Below are positions 10,358 through 22,035 of a stretch of DNA of 64,000 nt, piece after piece (the stretch's first letter is position 1; every line of letters starts with the position of its first letter). A program made the translations under genes and the position numbers. Below the pieces are notes generated by a model. That model did not search any database. It worked only from the letters and a program-made list of their open reading frames with translations, and was not told the DNA's origin. The stretch comes from Lycorma delicatula (taxonomy: Eukaryota; Arthropoda; Insecta; Hemiptera; Fulgoridae). The DNA lies in NCBI RefSeq assembly GCF_047948215.1, contig NC_134456.1, positions 65,677,529-65,741,528 of the forward strand, written 5' to 3'.

Positions 10358-13034
10358 TTTTTTTTTTTCTTCAGTCATTTGACTGGTTTGATGCAGCTCT
10401 CCAATATTCCCTATCTAGTGCTAGACGTTTCATTTCAGTATACCCTCTACATCCTACATCCCTAACAATTTGTTTTACATATTCCAAACGTGGCCTGCCT
10501 ACACAATTTTTCCCTTCTACCTGTCCTTCCAATATTAAAGCGACTATTCCAGGATGCTTTAGTATGTGGCCTATAAGTCTGTCTCTTCTTTTAACTATAT
10601 TTTTCCAAATGCTTCTTTCTTCATCTATTTGCCGCAATACCTCTTCATTTGTCACTTTAACCACCCATCTGATTTTTAACATTCTCCTATAGCACCACAT
10701 TTCAAAAGCTTCTAATCTTTTCTTCTCAGATACTCCGATTGTCCAAGTTTCACTTCCATATAAAGCGACACTCCAAACATATACTTTCAAAAATCTTTTC
10801 CTGACATTTAAATTAATTTTTGATGTAAACAAATTATATTTCCGAATGAAGGCTCGTTTCGCTTTTGCTATTCGGCATTTTATATCGCTCCTGCTTCGTC
10901 CATCTTTAGTAATTCTACTTCCCAAATAACAAAATTCTTCTACCTTCATAATGTTTTCTCCTCCTATTTTCACATTCAGTGGTCCATCTTTGTTATTTCT
11001 ACTACATTTCATTACTTTTGTTTTGTTCTTGTTTATTTTCATGCGACAGTTCTTGCGTAGGACTTCATCTATGCCGTTCATTGTTTCTTCTAAATCCTTT
11101 TTACTCATTGCTAGAATTACTATATCATCAGCAAATCGTAGCATCTATATCTTTTCACCTTGAACTGTTACTCCGAATTTAAATTGTTCTTTAACATCAT
11201 TAACTGCTAGTTCCACGTAAAGATTAAAAAGTAACGGAGATAGGGAACATCCTTGTCGGGCTCCCTTTCTTATTACGGCTTCTTTCATATGTTCTTCAAT
11301 TGTTACTGTTGCTGTTTGGTTCCTGTACATGTTAGCAATTGTTCTTCTATCTCTGTATTTGAACCCTAATTTTTTTAAAATGCTGAACATTTTATTCATA
11401 CTTTTCATTTCATACTGAACATTTTATTATTTACTTGGTGTTTATAAACGCCAAGTATGTTGGTTTGTTTTTCTTTAATCTTCCTTCTACTATTAATCTG
11501 AGGCCTAAAATTGCTTCCTTTGTCCCTATACTTTCCCTGAAACCAAATTGGTCTTCTCCTAACACTTCCTCCACTCTCCTCTCAATTTTTCTGTACAGAA
11601 TTCTAAGATTTTTGATGCATGACTAGTTAAACTAATTGTTCTGTATTCTTCACATTTATCTGCCCCTGCTTTCTTTGGTATCATTACTATAACACTTTTT
11701 TTGAAGTCTGACGGAAATTCCCCTTTTTCATAAATATTACACACCAGTTTGTATAATCTATCAATCGCTTCCTCACCTGCACTGCGCAGTAATTCTACAG
11801 GTATTCCGTCTATTCCAGGAGCCTTTCTGCAATTTAAGTCTTTTAATGCTCTCTTAAATTCAGATCTCAGTATTGTTTCTCCCATTTCATCCTCCTCAAC
11901 TTCCTCTTTTTCCTCTATAACACCATTTTCTAATTCATTTCCTCCATATAACTGTTCAATATATTCCACCCATCTATCGACTTTACCTTTTGTATTATAT
12001 ATTGGTTAGATTTTTATTTATGTACCCCAAAATTTTCCTTAACTTTCCTGTATGCTTCGTCTATTTTACCAATGTTCATTTGTCTTTCCACTTCTGAACA
12101 CTTTTCTTTAATCTACTCTTCTTTCGCCAGTTTGCACTTCCTGTTTATAGCATTTCTTAATTGCCGATAGTTCCTTTTACTTTATTCATCACTAGCATTC
12201 TTATATTTTCTACTTTCATCCATCAGATGCAATATATCGTCTGAAACCCAGGTTTTCTTCCAGTTCTCTTTATTCCGCCTAAGTTTGCTTCTGCTGATTT
12301 AAGAATTTCCTTTTTAACATTCTCCCATTCTTCTTCTACATTTTCTACCTTATCTTTTATTACTCGGACCTCTTGCAATGTCCTCCTCAAAAATCTTCTT
12401 TACCTCCTCTTCCACAAGCTTCTCTAAATTCCACCGATTCATCTGACACCTTTTCTTCAGGTTTTTAAACCCCAATCTACATTTCATTATCACCAAATTA
12501 TGGTCGCTATCAATGTCTGCTCCAGGGTAAGTTTTGTAGTCAACGAGTTGATTTCTAAATCTTTGCTTAACCATGATATAATCTATCTGATACCTTGCAG
12601 TATCGTCGGCTTTTTCCAAGTGTTGTTGGCAATTGGATGTTGGCAATTACTAAATTGTACTTCATGCAAAACTCATTAAGTCGGTCTCCTCTTTCATTCC
12701 TTTTGCCCAGCCCGTATTCACCCACTATATTTCCTTCCTTGCCTTTTCCAATGCCTGCATTCCAATCTCCAACTATTATTAAATTTTCATCTCCTTTTAC
12801 GTGTTTAATTGCTTCATCAATCTCTTCGTATACACACTCTACCTCATCATCATCATGAGCGCTTGTAGGCATATAGACGTTAACAATCGTTGTCGGTTTA
12901 GGTTTTGATTTTATCCTTATTACAATGATTCTATCACTATGCGTCTTGAAATACTCCACTCTCCTCCCTATCTTCTTGTTCATCACGAAACCTACTCCCG
13001 CTTGCCCATTATTTGACGCTGAGTTAATTAATTA
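10358..13034 (-). mobile_element. LINE copy B, 5'-truncated, with 11-bp target duplication
   Basis: Flanked by AAATCTCACTA at 10347-10357 and 13035-13045. The A tail appears as the T run at 10358-10368. From the 5' side it reads endonuclease ('MNKKIGRRVEYFKTHSDR' about 12986, 'VGDWNAG', 'DSDHN' near 12510), then 'RKAPGIDGIPVELLRSAGE' (about 11830), 'RFADDIVIL' (about 11135) and the C-terminal 'WCYRRMLKIRW...GRPRLEYV' to 'SNQSND' at 10371. Several frames are broken (12350, 11969-11559, 11408) and a short rearrangement lies near 11400-11440. Truncation falls in the endonuclease. Confidence 0.9.
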
Positions 13035-13054
13035 AAATCTCACTAAAGATACAA

Positions 13055-13447
13055 TTATTTATCATTCCTCTTTACAATAACTTCAGTGAAAAAGTAGTAA
13101 AAACACAGAATACAGAAACAGATTACGAAGATCAATTTAAAAGAATAAAATATTTTAGATGATCTTTTAAATGCAATTCCGATAGTGAAGCACTTTAAAA
13201 ATGATAATTTTTTGCTCGAACACGAAAACAATGCAACTGTTTTTTCATTCAGATCATGTAAACCTTCAAAATCATTACAGCCTGTGCAGTTACATAGGAT
13301 GTTGCAGAATACAACCCTTTGAACCAGGCAAAAGCCTGATCTGTATCCTGCCTTGTAAAGTTCTAGAGGGATATCAAGCACAAGCAGACCTTCCGGCCTG
13401 TACATGGCTTGTCCCAAAAAACTTTGAAGTAGTTTAATATTTAACAA
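13055..13447 (-). other. Unrecognised 130-codon open frame in an RPAP1 intron
   Basis: The frame reads 'MYRPEGLLVLDIPLELYKAG', 'YRSGFCLVQRVVFCNILCN' and a hydrophobic end. The first half looks like a folded protein and its DNA is less AT-rich than the surroundings; the second half looks like noise. RPAP1 exons on both sides join in phase without it, so it is not an RPAP1 exon. It could be an unlabelled transposon piece or chance. Confidence 0.25.
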
Positions 13448-13752
13448 AACTGTTTTTTAAAATGCATGATATGTACATTTGTTAAACTCTAAAATGATAT
13501 TTAACAATTTAATGGTCAGGTCCTAGAAATATATTACATAATTTACGATAAAATCCATTATCCCAACAATGAGATTAATTGTTGGCATAAACATGTTATT
13601 TATTTTCATGTTTCGGATAGAATTAGAAAAAGCATACTAATCAGTAATTTTTTATGGAAGTGCAAAACAATTATGTTAATTGATTTTACAGGGTAGATGA
13701 ATCTTAATTCAATTGCAATTTATTAATTCAAAAGATGATCTTATTTATAATT

Positions 13753-13910
13753 AGGAAGGCGACTTTTGGTCAGGTGACTTTAGAGTAATTAAAAATAATG
13801 GGCAGGCAGGAGTAGGTTTCGTCATGAACAAGAAGATAGGGAGAAGAGTGGAGTATTTCAAGATGCATAGCGGATAGAATCATTGTAATAAAACAAAAAA
13901 AAAAAAAAAT
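13753..13910 (+). mobile_element. Small LINE fragment, endonuclease part
   Basis: 'ggcgacttttggtcaggtga' to 'gaatcattgtaata' equals the endonuclease stretch around 'GFVMNKKIGRRVEYF' of copy B, in plus orientation, followed by an A-rich run (13890-13908). Ten bases ('ctcagcgtca') present in copy B are missing. It is probably an internally deleted copy ending in its own A tail. Confidence 0.75.
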
Positions 13911-13941
13911 TTGTAATTAATATGCCTGTTAGTTTTCTTAC

Positions 13942-14620
13942 TTTTTTTTTTGTCTTCAGTCATTTGACTGGTTTGATGCAGATCTCCAAGATTCCCTATC
14001 TAGTGCTAGTCGTTTCATTTCAGTATACCCTCTACATCCTACATCCCTACAATTTGTTTTACATATTCCAAACTTGGCCTGCCTAAACAATTTTTTCCTT
14101 CTACCTGTCCTTCCAATATTAAAGCGACTATTCCAGAATGCCTTAGTATGTGGCCTATAAGTCTGTCTCTTCTTTTAACTATATTTTTCCAAATGCTTCT
14201 TTCTTCATCTATTTGCCGCAATACCTCTTCATTTGTCACTTTATCCACCCATCTGATTTTTAACATTCTCCTATAGCACCACATTTCAAAAGTTTCTAAT
14301 CTTTTCTTCTCAGATACTCCGATTGTCTAAGTTTCACTTCCATATAAAGCGACACTCCAAACATATACTTTCAAAAATCTTTTCCTGACATTTAAATTAA
14401 TTTTTGACGTAAACAAATTATATTTCTTACTGAAGGCTCGTTTCGCTTTTGCTATTCGGCATTTTATATCGCTCCTGCTTCGTCCATCTTTAGTAATTCT
14501 ACTTCCCAAATAAAAAAATTCTTCTACCTCCATAATCTTTTCTCCTCCTATTTTCACATTCAGTGGTCCATCTTTGTTATTTCTACTAGATTTCATTACT
14601 TTTGTTTTGTTCGTGTTCTA
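13942..14620 (-). mobile_element. LINE copy C, short 3' fragment
   Basis: Minus-strand 3' end of the same LINE: T run at 13942-13951, then 'cttcagtcatttgactgg'. The C-terminal frame 14284-14039 ('MWCYRRMLKIRWVDKVTNEE') and the frame 14596-14327 ('CRIAKAKRAFSKKYNLFTSK') are split by one stop. It ends near 14612 in the palm region. The 'SRITKDG/AKAKRAF' wording groups it with copy B and not with D and E. Confidence 0.9.
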
Positions 14621-15039
14621 GTAACAATTTATTAATGGAAATAAAATCAATTATTAGAGCTTTTTGGTCTGCTGGAAACTACCTGTTGCTTCTGGCCACC
14701 TTTTATTGACAAGGCATTTTTTTTTTGCTGTAACACTCACTATCAACCTGTTTTTAAAGATATTAATGTTAGTAAAATAGTAAACTCTACAAAATTGTAT
14801 TTTTCTTTTAATCATAACTGTACTTTAGATAGCAAAATTCAACAATCCTGTAACTTAATTACAGGTAAACTGCTTACTGTACTTTACTTAATTACTCTAA
14901 ATGTTTAAAAATATTTATTTAGCTGTTGGCTTAGTAAATATTTTTAAGCAGCACAAATTCTAAGAATTGTGAACTAAGTGCAAGTTATTTTTTATTGTTA
15001 TTTTAAAATGCAACTTATATATTTTATTTATATAAACTG

Positions 15040-15183
15040 ACTGAGGCAATCGAGACTGGAAGATGTCTGTTACTGAAATACTGAAGATGAGTTCTGGTAA
15101 AGCCCCTCAGAGCTAGATTTGGAGGGAATGGAATGGTGACTGTAATCCCATGGAGGGTGTTTTCCCTACTGGGGGTCAGGTTA
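15040..15183 (+). repeat. Isolated 3' tail of the R1-like LINE family
   Basis: 'gactgaggcaatcgagactgg...ggtaaagcccctcag...ttttccctactgggggtcagg' is homologous, in inverted orientation, to 16083-16215, which lies at the 3' end of the R1-like element. It looks like an extremely 5'-truncated copy. Confidence 0.6.
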
Positions 15184-15855
15184 TACATTTATTTCCATAT
15201 CATAAAACACACACATACACACTCAAAAGTCTTATAACTTCAGAAACAGGATTTTAAGGAGTAAATATGCAAAAATAAAGAAACAAGTTTTTATAAATGA
15301 TTAACTGCAACTGCTGTTTACCATCAGTATATATTTGTGTTTTTAATAAAAATTCTTGTTTCAAAAACACATTTATATTAGAATAAAAGTTTAAGTACAT
15401 TAGTTTAAATTGTTATTCTTAAAAATTCAATACATACACAGGACTTATGTTTTCAAATTTCAAAATAGTGAAGTTCATTTTTAATAAATTAATATTTCCA
15501 TAAATATTAGTGTTATCAGATAAAATCTTAAGCATTTTAGAGTGAATAAAATGGCACTTCATTTGTTAAGTACAATTTAAAACATCACAGTTATGGAAAA
15601 ATCTGAATTAATAATCTAGTTTCTGATTCCACCAAATCATTATTTTTCTTAGAAATATTGCTTTAATTTAACAAAGTTTGTTTACAGATAGAAAATGATT
15701 TTTTTATTTCTTTCAGTTATTCAGATATATAATTAAAATTGAAGTAAAATGAGAAAGGACTTGATTACACCAACAGAGAGACCCTGCTTATGATTAGGGG
15801 AGTTTATTGTCTTGTTCAGAGGCAATGATAAGAATAAATAATAAGAATGTCTTAC

Positions 15856-15935
15856 CTGACCAATGAAATTGCTTTAGTGAATAATGAACTTTGGAAATAC
15901 AGTTCAAGTTTTGTTTCAATACTGGTATTCACTGC
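15856..15935 (-). CDS. RPAP1: RPAP1 coding exon, 26 residues (exon 13 of 16)
   Basis: 80 bp; acceptor TTTCAG at 15937-15936, donor GTAAGA from 15855. Only frame 0, the predicted one, is open: it begins AVNTSIETKLELYFQSSLF. It leaves after two bases (AG), which the next exon completes to Arg with its first A. Confidence 0.85.
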
Positions 15936-16082
15936 CTGAAACAAATTATAAGAAAAATGATAAGAAATCAATAGTAAGTAATTAATGTACAAGTATCTTG
16001 ATAATTTTTGGTTATATCATAGTATTCTTAGAGTAACAGAATCTAGTGGTTGCCAACAGGAACTTAGTGATTTTTACTCTAT

Positions 16083-18090
16083 ATACAAGCTATCATCCTG
16101 ACCCTGTAGGGGAAGACATCCTCCATTCCGAGCCCTTATGGGCTTTACCAGAGGTCATTTTTGAAACCTTGGCTTCTGAAATATTCCAGTTCGCCTCAGT
16201 CAGGATGTCATCAATGCGAATACCACAAGTGACATTTCCATCGGTGTACTACTAATTAATGAACTCACCTAACTGAAAACACCTGGAGTGAAAACACCTA
16301 ACTAAAAAAAGGAATTGAACTACATACCCATAGAAAGTAAAAGTGAGTTTAACATACAATATGAAACATAAAAATATTACATGGAACAATAACAACACAG
16401 TAACATTGAAACAAAACAAAACAAAGGACAAGAACAATAACAAAAACATAATTTATAAAACAAGACATCAACAAAAATAGAATAAAAGAGAACAACAAGC
16501 AGAGCTCTAGATCCCTTCAGCAATCCTTTCCTTTGCTAAGTACACTATAAAACTGTTCACCATTGCCCATTCAGCCTGGTTCCTCCAGTTTACATAGAGA
16601 TCCAATGCACTCATAAAGAACATGGTAGGTGTCGTCGAATTATCCACACCGAGGACATATCCCAGAATCTACCAGACCAAATTTCTGTCCCTAAAAGCAC
16701 CATGGCCAGAAAGAAATTGTGTCACACATTTATTAGGGTGCACCTAAGAGGTGTCCCACAAACCAACAACATTTGGAGAGATATCATGCGTATAACGCCC
16801 ACCATCTGTCTCATCCCACCTGATCTGCCACAAGGCATTACCATGTTGTTGCTTCTCAGACACAATCAAGTCTACTGGTTTCATGCCTGCAATCACCAAG
16901 ACTGCCTTCAGTGAAATGGTACGGTAACCACCCGTTGCCATTAACAATATCAGGCATTGAGCTCTTAATAATATTTCCCGATAACTTTTATATTTTAGCC
17001 TATCCAACCAAACAGGTGCCATGTATAGCATAATAGCCTCGTAAACGCTTTATATAGGACGGTCATGGTCTTAAAGTTAAGACCCCAATCAGGATTGACC
17101 ACATGTCGAATACCGAAGAAGGCATTGCAGGCCCTCTCTGTGATTATTGAAGGTACTTCTTAAATTGCAGTTTCTCATCAAGAAACACCCCGAGGTACTT
17201 TTGAACCTGAACATACTTTATACACTGGCCTGCCATCGAAACACGGACATGCCTACTCACTGTCAAACGGTTTTTGAGGAGCATCATCGTGGTCGTTCCT
17301 GGGCTAAACGTCATCTTGTGTTGATGACCCCACAGCTCAAGTATTCTGCAAACCTGAGTGGCTCGGAGTTCAACCTCCCTCCGCGAGCTTCCTTCGACCA
17401 GCAGGAGCTCATCGTCAGCATAAGCCACGATGCAACACCTGCTGGGTAATCTCAGCCGCAGGAGAGAATCAAACTCCACCACCCACAATACCAACTCGCT
17501 GCCCTGGGAACATCCCTTAGACAGTGTCTTGCCAACCTCACGGCTGCCCTTGCGGAGCAGCACATCCCGATCACTGAAGTAATTTTGCATAACTTGCAAT
17601 TCACTTACAGTACATTTTCTTTTTTGGAGTTGGTAAATAGCAGAAGGTCACCATAAATAATTAAATGCTTCAGAAATGTACAGGAAAATCCCCAGGACAT
17701 ATTTTGTCTCACAAGTTGTTACCACACTCATCACACGAAGAGTCCTCCGTACCTTTTCTGGGGTGAAACCTGTACTGATTCTGCATCAACAATCTTTGCG
17801 AGGTTAACTTATCATTTATGTGCAGATACAGAATCTTTTCAAAGACCTTGCCAATAACCGGAAGAAACATCGGAGGCCTATATGACGAACTAACAGCAGG
17901 ATTCTTGTCGCCTCCTTTAAACAACAATTTCACAATCCTCTTCTTCCAACACACAGGGAAGTATCCTCCAAACAACAATTTATTAAATACATGTGTGACA
18001 ACTCTCTCACTCACCTCAACTGAGTGAACAAGAAGCTCCACCGTTATTCCATCAAAATCTGGGGCCTTACCCCTACCTAATGGTTTTAAA
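16083..18090 (-). mobile_element. R1-like LINE relic, 5'-truncated
   Basis: Minus-strand frames in order: 18041-17709 ('VNKLLFGGYFPVCWKK'-like, 'SSSYRPPMFLPVIGKVFEKI'), 17599-17144 ('GCSQGSELVLWVVEFDSLLR', 'IVAYADDELLLVEG', 'KYLGVFLDEKL') and 17031-16744 ('YMAPVWLDRLKYKSYREIL', 'AQCLILLMATGGYRTIS'). The YADD box and 'YLGV.LD' followed by a Trp-rich C-terminus are typical of R1-clade reverse transcriptases. Frames are broken and the 5' end stops inside the palm region at 18090. The 3' UTR ends near 16083. Confidence 0.8.
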
Positions 18091-18680
18091 ATAAAACATA
18101 CAAAAATAAGTGTATATAATTGTTTTATTCCTGACAGAACATTTTATGAATTTTAAAGAGCCTTTACAAACTGCAATATAAGAAGCTTCAAAAACAATGC
18201 TGTATGTTGTACGTGACATAGTGAACCAATATAACTAATGAGATACATCTGCTATTCATTATAGATTCTTATCTCTTCGTAAACAGTACGTCTTCACAGT
18301 CAGGATCGATCAATGACTGCTATTTTAGTGTACATTTTCAAACCACTGTAATCATTTTCTGAGGTATGTAGCTTTTTAAATTTAAAATATTTCCACAGGG
18401 TTGGTGATCATTTGTTCCAAAAACTACTTTGGATCTAGAAACTCAGAATAATATTGAACCCAACACTAAAAACATGTTTCTTTTGATATGCTAAATATTT
18501 AAAGTTTAAAAACAATAAAAGATTTTTATCTTTAATTTTCAAATTTGAAAATTGTTACAAAGATACCATCAAATTCAGAAACAAACACAATAAAATACTT
18601 TCTTGACATGCAGGCTAACACTAAAATAAGTATAAAATATATTTTATAAATTACTATAACTTAAGAAAAACTTAGGTGCT

Positions 18681-20227
18681 TTTTTTTTTTTTTTTTTTTT
18701 TTTTTTTGTCTTCAGTCATTTGACTGGTTTGATGCAGCTCTCCAAGATTCCCTATCTAGTGCTAGTCGTATCATTTCAGTATACCCTCTACATCCTACAT
18801 CCCCAACAATTTGTTTTACATACTCCAAACGTGGCCTGCCTACAGAATTTTTCCCTTCTACCTGTCCTTCCAATATTAAAGCGACTATTCCAGGATGCCT
18901 TAGTATGTGGCCTATAAGTCTGTCTCTTCTTTTAACTATATTTTTCCAAATGCTTCTTTCTTCATCTATTTGCCGCAATACCTCTTCATTTGTCACTTTA
19001 TCCACCCATCTGATTTTTAACATTCTCCTATAGCACCACATTTCAAAAGCTTCTAATCTTTTCTTCTCAGATATTCCGATTGTCCAAGTTTCGCTTCCAT
19101 ATAAAGCGACACTCCAAACATACACTTTCAAAAATCTTTTCCTGACATTTAAATTAATTTTTGATGTAAACAAATTATATTTCTTACTGAAGGCTCGTTT
19201 AGCTTGTGCTATTCTGCATTTTATATCGCTCCTGCTTCGTCCATCTTTAGTAATTTTACTTCCCAAATAACAAAATTCTTCTACCTCCATAATCTTTTCT
19301 CCTACTATTTTCACATTCAGTGGTCCATCTTTGTTATTTCTACTACATTTCATTACTTTTGTTTTGTTCTTGTTTATTTTCATGCGATAGTTCTTGCGTA
19401 GGACTTCATCTATGCCGTTCATTGTTTCTTCTAAATCCTTTTTACTCTCGGCTAGAATTACTATATCATCAGCAAATCGTAGCATCTTTATCTTTTCACC
19501 GTGTACTGTTACTCCGAATCTAAATTGTTCTTTCACATCATTAACTGCTAGTTCCATGTAAAGATTAAAAAGTAACGGAGATAGGGAACATCCTTGTCGG
19601 ACTCCCTTTCTTATTAGGGCTTCTTTCTTATGTTCTTCAATTGTTATTGTTGCTGTTTGGTTCCTGTACATGTTAGCAATTGTTCTTCTATCTCTGTATT
19701 TGAACCCTAATTTTTTTAAAATGCTGAACATTTTATTCCAGTCTACGTTATCGAAAGCCTTTTCTAGGTCTATAAACGCCAAGTATGTTGGTTTGTTTTT
19801 CTTTAATCTTCCTTCTACTATTAATCTGAGGCCTAAAATTGCTTCCCTTGTCCCTATACTTTTTCTGAAACCAAATTGGTCTTCTCCTAACACTTCTTCC
19901 ACTCTCCTCTCAATTCTTCTGTATAAAATTCTAGTTAAGATTTTTGATGCATGACTAGTTAAACTAATTGTTCTATATTCTTCACATTTATCTGCCCCTG
20001 CTTTCTTTGGTATCATAACTATAACACTTTTTTTGAAGTCTGATGGAAATTCCCCTTTTTCATAAATATTACACACCAGTTTGTATAATCTATCAATCGC
20101 TTCCTCACCTGCACTGCGCAGTAATTCTACAGGTATTCCGTCTATTCCAGGAGCCTTTCTGCCATTTAAATGTTTTAATGCTCTCTTAAATTCAGATCTC
20201 AGTATTGTTTCTCCCATTTCACTTAGC
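18681..20227 (-). mobile_element. LINE copy D, young, 5'-truncated, 11-bp target duplication
   Basis: Flanked by ACTTAGGTGCT at 18670-18680 and 20228-20238. A T run of about 28 bases (18681-18708) is the A tail in reverse. The element keeps only the reverse transcriptase half and starts just before 'EMGETILRSEF'. About seven bases at the 5' junction (20221-20227) do not match the family and may be untemplated. It is nearly identical to copy E and carries no stop, so it is one of the latest insertions in the window. Confidence 0.95.
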
Positions 20228-20229
20228 AC
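18712..20229 (-). CDS. Uninterrupted reverse transcriptase frame of LINE copy D (505 codons)
   Basis: The frame holds 'KAPGIDGIPVELLRSAGEEA' (residues ~25-45), 'AFIDLEKAFDNVDW' with the first catalytic Asp (~150), 'GVRQGCSLSPLLFNLYMELA' (~210), the catalytic box 'RFADDIVILAESK' (~255), then a C-terminal region with 'WCYRRMLKIRWVDK' and 'GRPRLEYVKQIVGD', ending 'ASNQSND'. The first few codons are host or junction sequence; the element's own start and its endonuclease are missing, so it cannot move by itself. Confidence 0.9.
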   Translation of the reverse strand: MLSEMGETILRSEFKRALKHLNGRKAPGIDGIPVELLRSAGEEAIDRLYKLVCNIYEKGEFPSDFKKSVIVMIPKKAGADKCEEYRTISLTSHASKILTRILYRRIERRVEEVLGEDQFGFRKSIGTREAILGLRLIVEGRLKKNKPTYLAFIDLEKAFDNVDWNKMFSILKKLGFKYRDRRTIANMYRNQTATITIEEHKKEALIRKGVRQGCSLSPLLFNLYMELAVNDVKEQFRFGVTVHGEKIKMLRFADDIVILAESKKDLEETMNGIDEVLRKNYRMKINKNKTKVMKCSRNNKDGPLNVKIVGEKIMEVEEFCYLGSKITKDGRSRSDIKCRIAQAKRAFSKKYNLFTSKINLNVRKRFLKVYVWSVALYGSETWTIGISEKKRLEAFEMWCYRRMLKIRWVDKVTNEEVLRQIDEERSIWKNIVKRRDRLIGHILRHPGIVALILEGQVEGKNSVGRPRLEYVKQIVGDVGCRGYTEMIRLALDRESWRAASNQSND

Positions 20230-20249
20230 TTAGGTGCTACCAACTTAGA

Positions 20250-20480
20250 AAGTTTCACTGTACATACAGCCATGCATCCATGAAGTTACTGCAAGAGATT
20301 TTTGGAGATAGTGGCCATTTCGTTCTCTGGATTTAAGCTCACTGGATTTTTACTTCTGGGATTATGTAAAAAGTAATGTTGATTGAGGAAACAGCCTCCA
20401 GGAACTTCAAACTGTTATTCATGATTTTATCAACAACATTTTACATGAACAACTTGTGAGAGTTTTTGAGAAACTTCAAT
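20250..20480 (+). pseudogene. Relic of a DDE transposase C-terminus (insect Tc/mariner-like)
   Basis: In broken frames the plus strand reads '...DFYFWDYVKSNVD', then 'SLQELQTVIHDFINNILHEQ' and 'LVRVFEKLQ', the familiar tail of insect transposases with 'SPDLTPLDFFLWGYVK...NLQELR..I'. Only the last ~75 residues remain. LINE copy D inserted directly upstream of it. Confidence 0.5.
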
Positions 20481-20686
20481 AACCAAGTCGATGTTATATA
20501 TTGCCATACTAAAGTATGACAAGTGTATAGTTATTTTATGAACACAATGAAATATTAATCATGTTCTTATCAGTACTCATGCCAATTGATGCTAGATAAA
20601 AAGATAAAAAATATAAATTCTGTCTGTATAGCTGAAAAAAAAACACATCAATTTTGTTAAAAATAAGTCCAATAACTGTAACTTAC

Positions 20687-20749
20687 TTCAATATTTATAG
20701 CAACAGCTACACAAGTCAGAGCAGCTCCCACCAATTTACACATTGACCT
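20687..20749 (-). CDS. RPAP1: RPAP1 coding exon, 21 residues (exon 12 of 16)
   Basis: 63 bp, phase 0 in and out: acceptor AG at 20751-20750 behind a pyrimidine tract, donor GTAAGT from 20686. It reads 'RSMCKLVGAALTCVAVAINIE', a hydrophobic helix that fits the repeat region. The short length makes homology weak; splice strength and phase carry the call. Confidence 0.82.
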
Positions 20750-21818
20750 CTGAAAAACAAATGGAGATAACTGTCAATAAAATCAGATTTGATATAAATT
20801 ATACTTTATATGGAAATTATAATTAATTAATAATTATTTATTAAGCACAAATGCAATAAAATAACTCGTTTAACATATTAAAACTCAATGCATTTAAAAC
20901 TATTTTCTACATTCTACTCATTATGTAACCTTAACATTCATATTTCTAAAACATCAGTATCTATTAATTTATACTTCTTTAAAACTTTACTTTGGAAGTT
21001 TTTTTTGCCTAAAAATGAAAGTAATTGGCATTTTAATAAGTGGGCATTTAATAAGATATTCTTTTCTAAGAAAAGATGGACAAACAATTAAACAAAACAT
21101 TCAACTGGATTAACAAGTAAAAATGTTGTAAAAAAAGAAAATGCAGTAAAAAATCTCTAAAATAACATCTTAAAGCATGTAAAATCCTTAGTCCTAATTA
21201 CTTCACAAAGTATAAGCTTTATAATAAAATAAATCCATTCTTTTTTTTTAAATACTGTGTTTACCTTTATAAAAGAGAATATTTTGATGTAGAATTACAG
21301 GGTTTGAAGGAAATATGTGTTATGTCAAAATCTTGTTTCTATCTTGCATTGAAAATCTGACAACAGCAACTTACATATTTTTTAGTAATACAGAATTCTA
21401 AAATAGTCATAACTCAACATAAAGTGGGCTATTTCTGACTTTATTCTGGTACTGGTATGCTGTCTGGAAAGGAAATATTTCAGTGAAATTCTTTGCAAAC
21501 AAATAACTAATCATAAATTATATTGCATCTAACAGTTGTTAAATAAAGTTGTGTTGTATATAAATTTAATGTAAGTTATGAATTTCTTAGCAATTCATCT
21601 TTAATGGTGAATCGCTTTCCATAAACAACCATTAAAAAAGTTAAATAAACAAACCATTAAAGAAAATCTGAATTAATTTGGCTTATACCATAACACATAT
21701 ACATAAAAAGTTAAGCTACTACTGAGGAGCTACCCTACTTTCTACTACTGAGGAGTTTATAAACAAAAAATAAAACTATAAGTATAGATTTTAGAATATT
21801 CAAAATCACAAGACATAC
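20750..21818. other. RPAP1 intron, nothing recognised
   Basis: AT-rich spacer; no transposon, RNA gene or convincing coding frame seen. Confidence 0.5.
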
Positions 21819-22035
21819 TGTGATTGAATTAAAATTTGTTATCTGAGATGTCCATTTCTGAGCAGCCTGCACCACTTGTGGCAATAACGATTTTGTTCTG
21901 TGATAGCTGACTTTGAACCCAGTAGCCATTGTTGTAAGAAGTGCAACCGCATGCTCCTGGTCACCGACAGAACTCTCCATTCCTGTATGTTCAATGTGAA
22001 CACACAATAATCGTGATATTACTGGTATAAAAGCT
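21819..22035 (-). CDS. RPAP1: RPAP1 coding exon, 72-residue helical region (exon 11 of 16)
   Basis: 217 bp; acceptor AG at 22037-22036, donor GTATGT from 21818, leaving in phase 0. It includes 'DQEHAVALLTTMATGF' and 'SLLPQVVQAAQKWTSQI', which fit human 'MQRIASLLTLLTQLTLAAG...LQPLVEPCLRQTLKLL' in position and hydrophobic pattern, though identity is low. Phase continuity on both sides supports it. Confidence 0.88.

Noticed and set aside
13055..13447. Terminal exon of RPAP1
   Set aside because: Exons at 15856-15935 and 10043-10205 join in phase without it, and later exons at 8681 and 899 continue the RPAP1 order, so it cannot end the protein.
19204..19954. Plus-strand open frames of 65-94 codons over LINE copy D (and the same over copies B and E)
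   Set aside because: They are antisense to the reverse transcriptase and recur in every copy.
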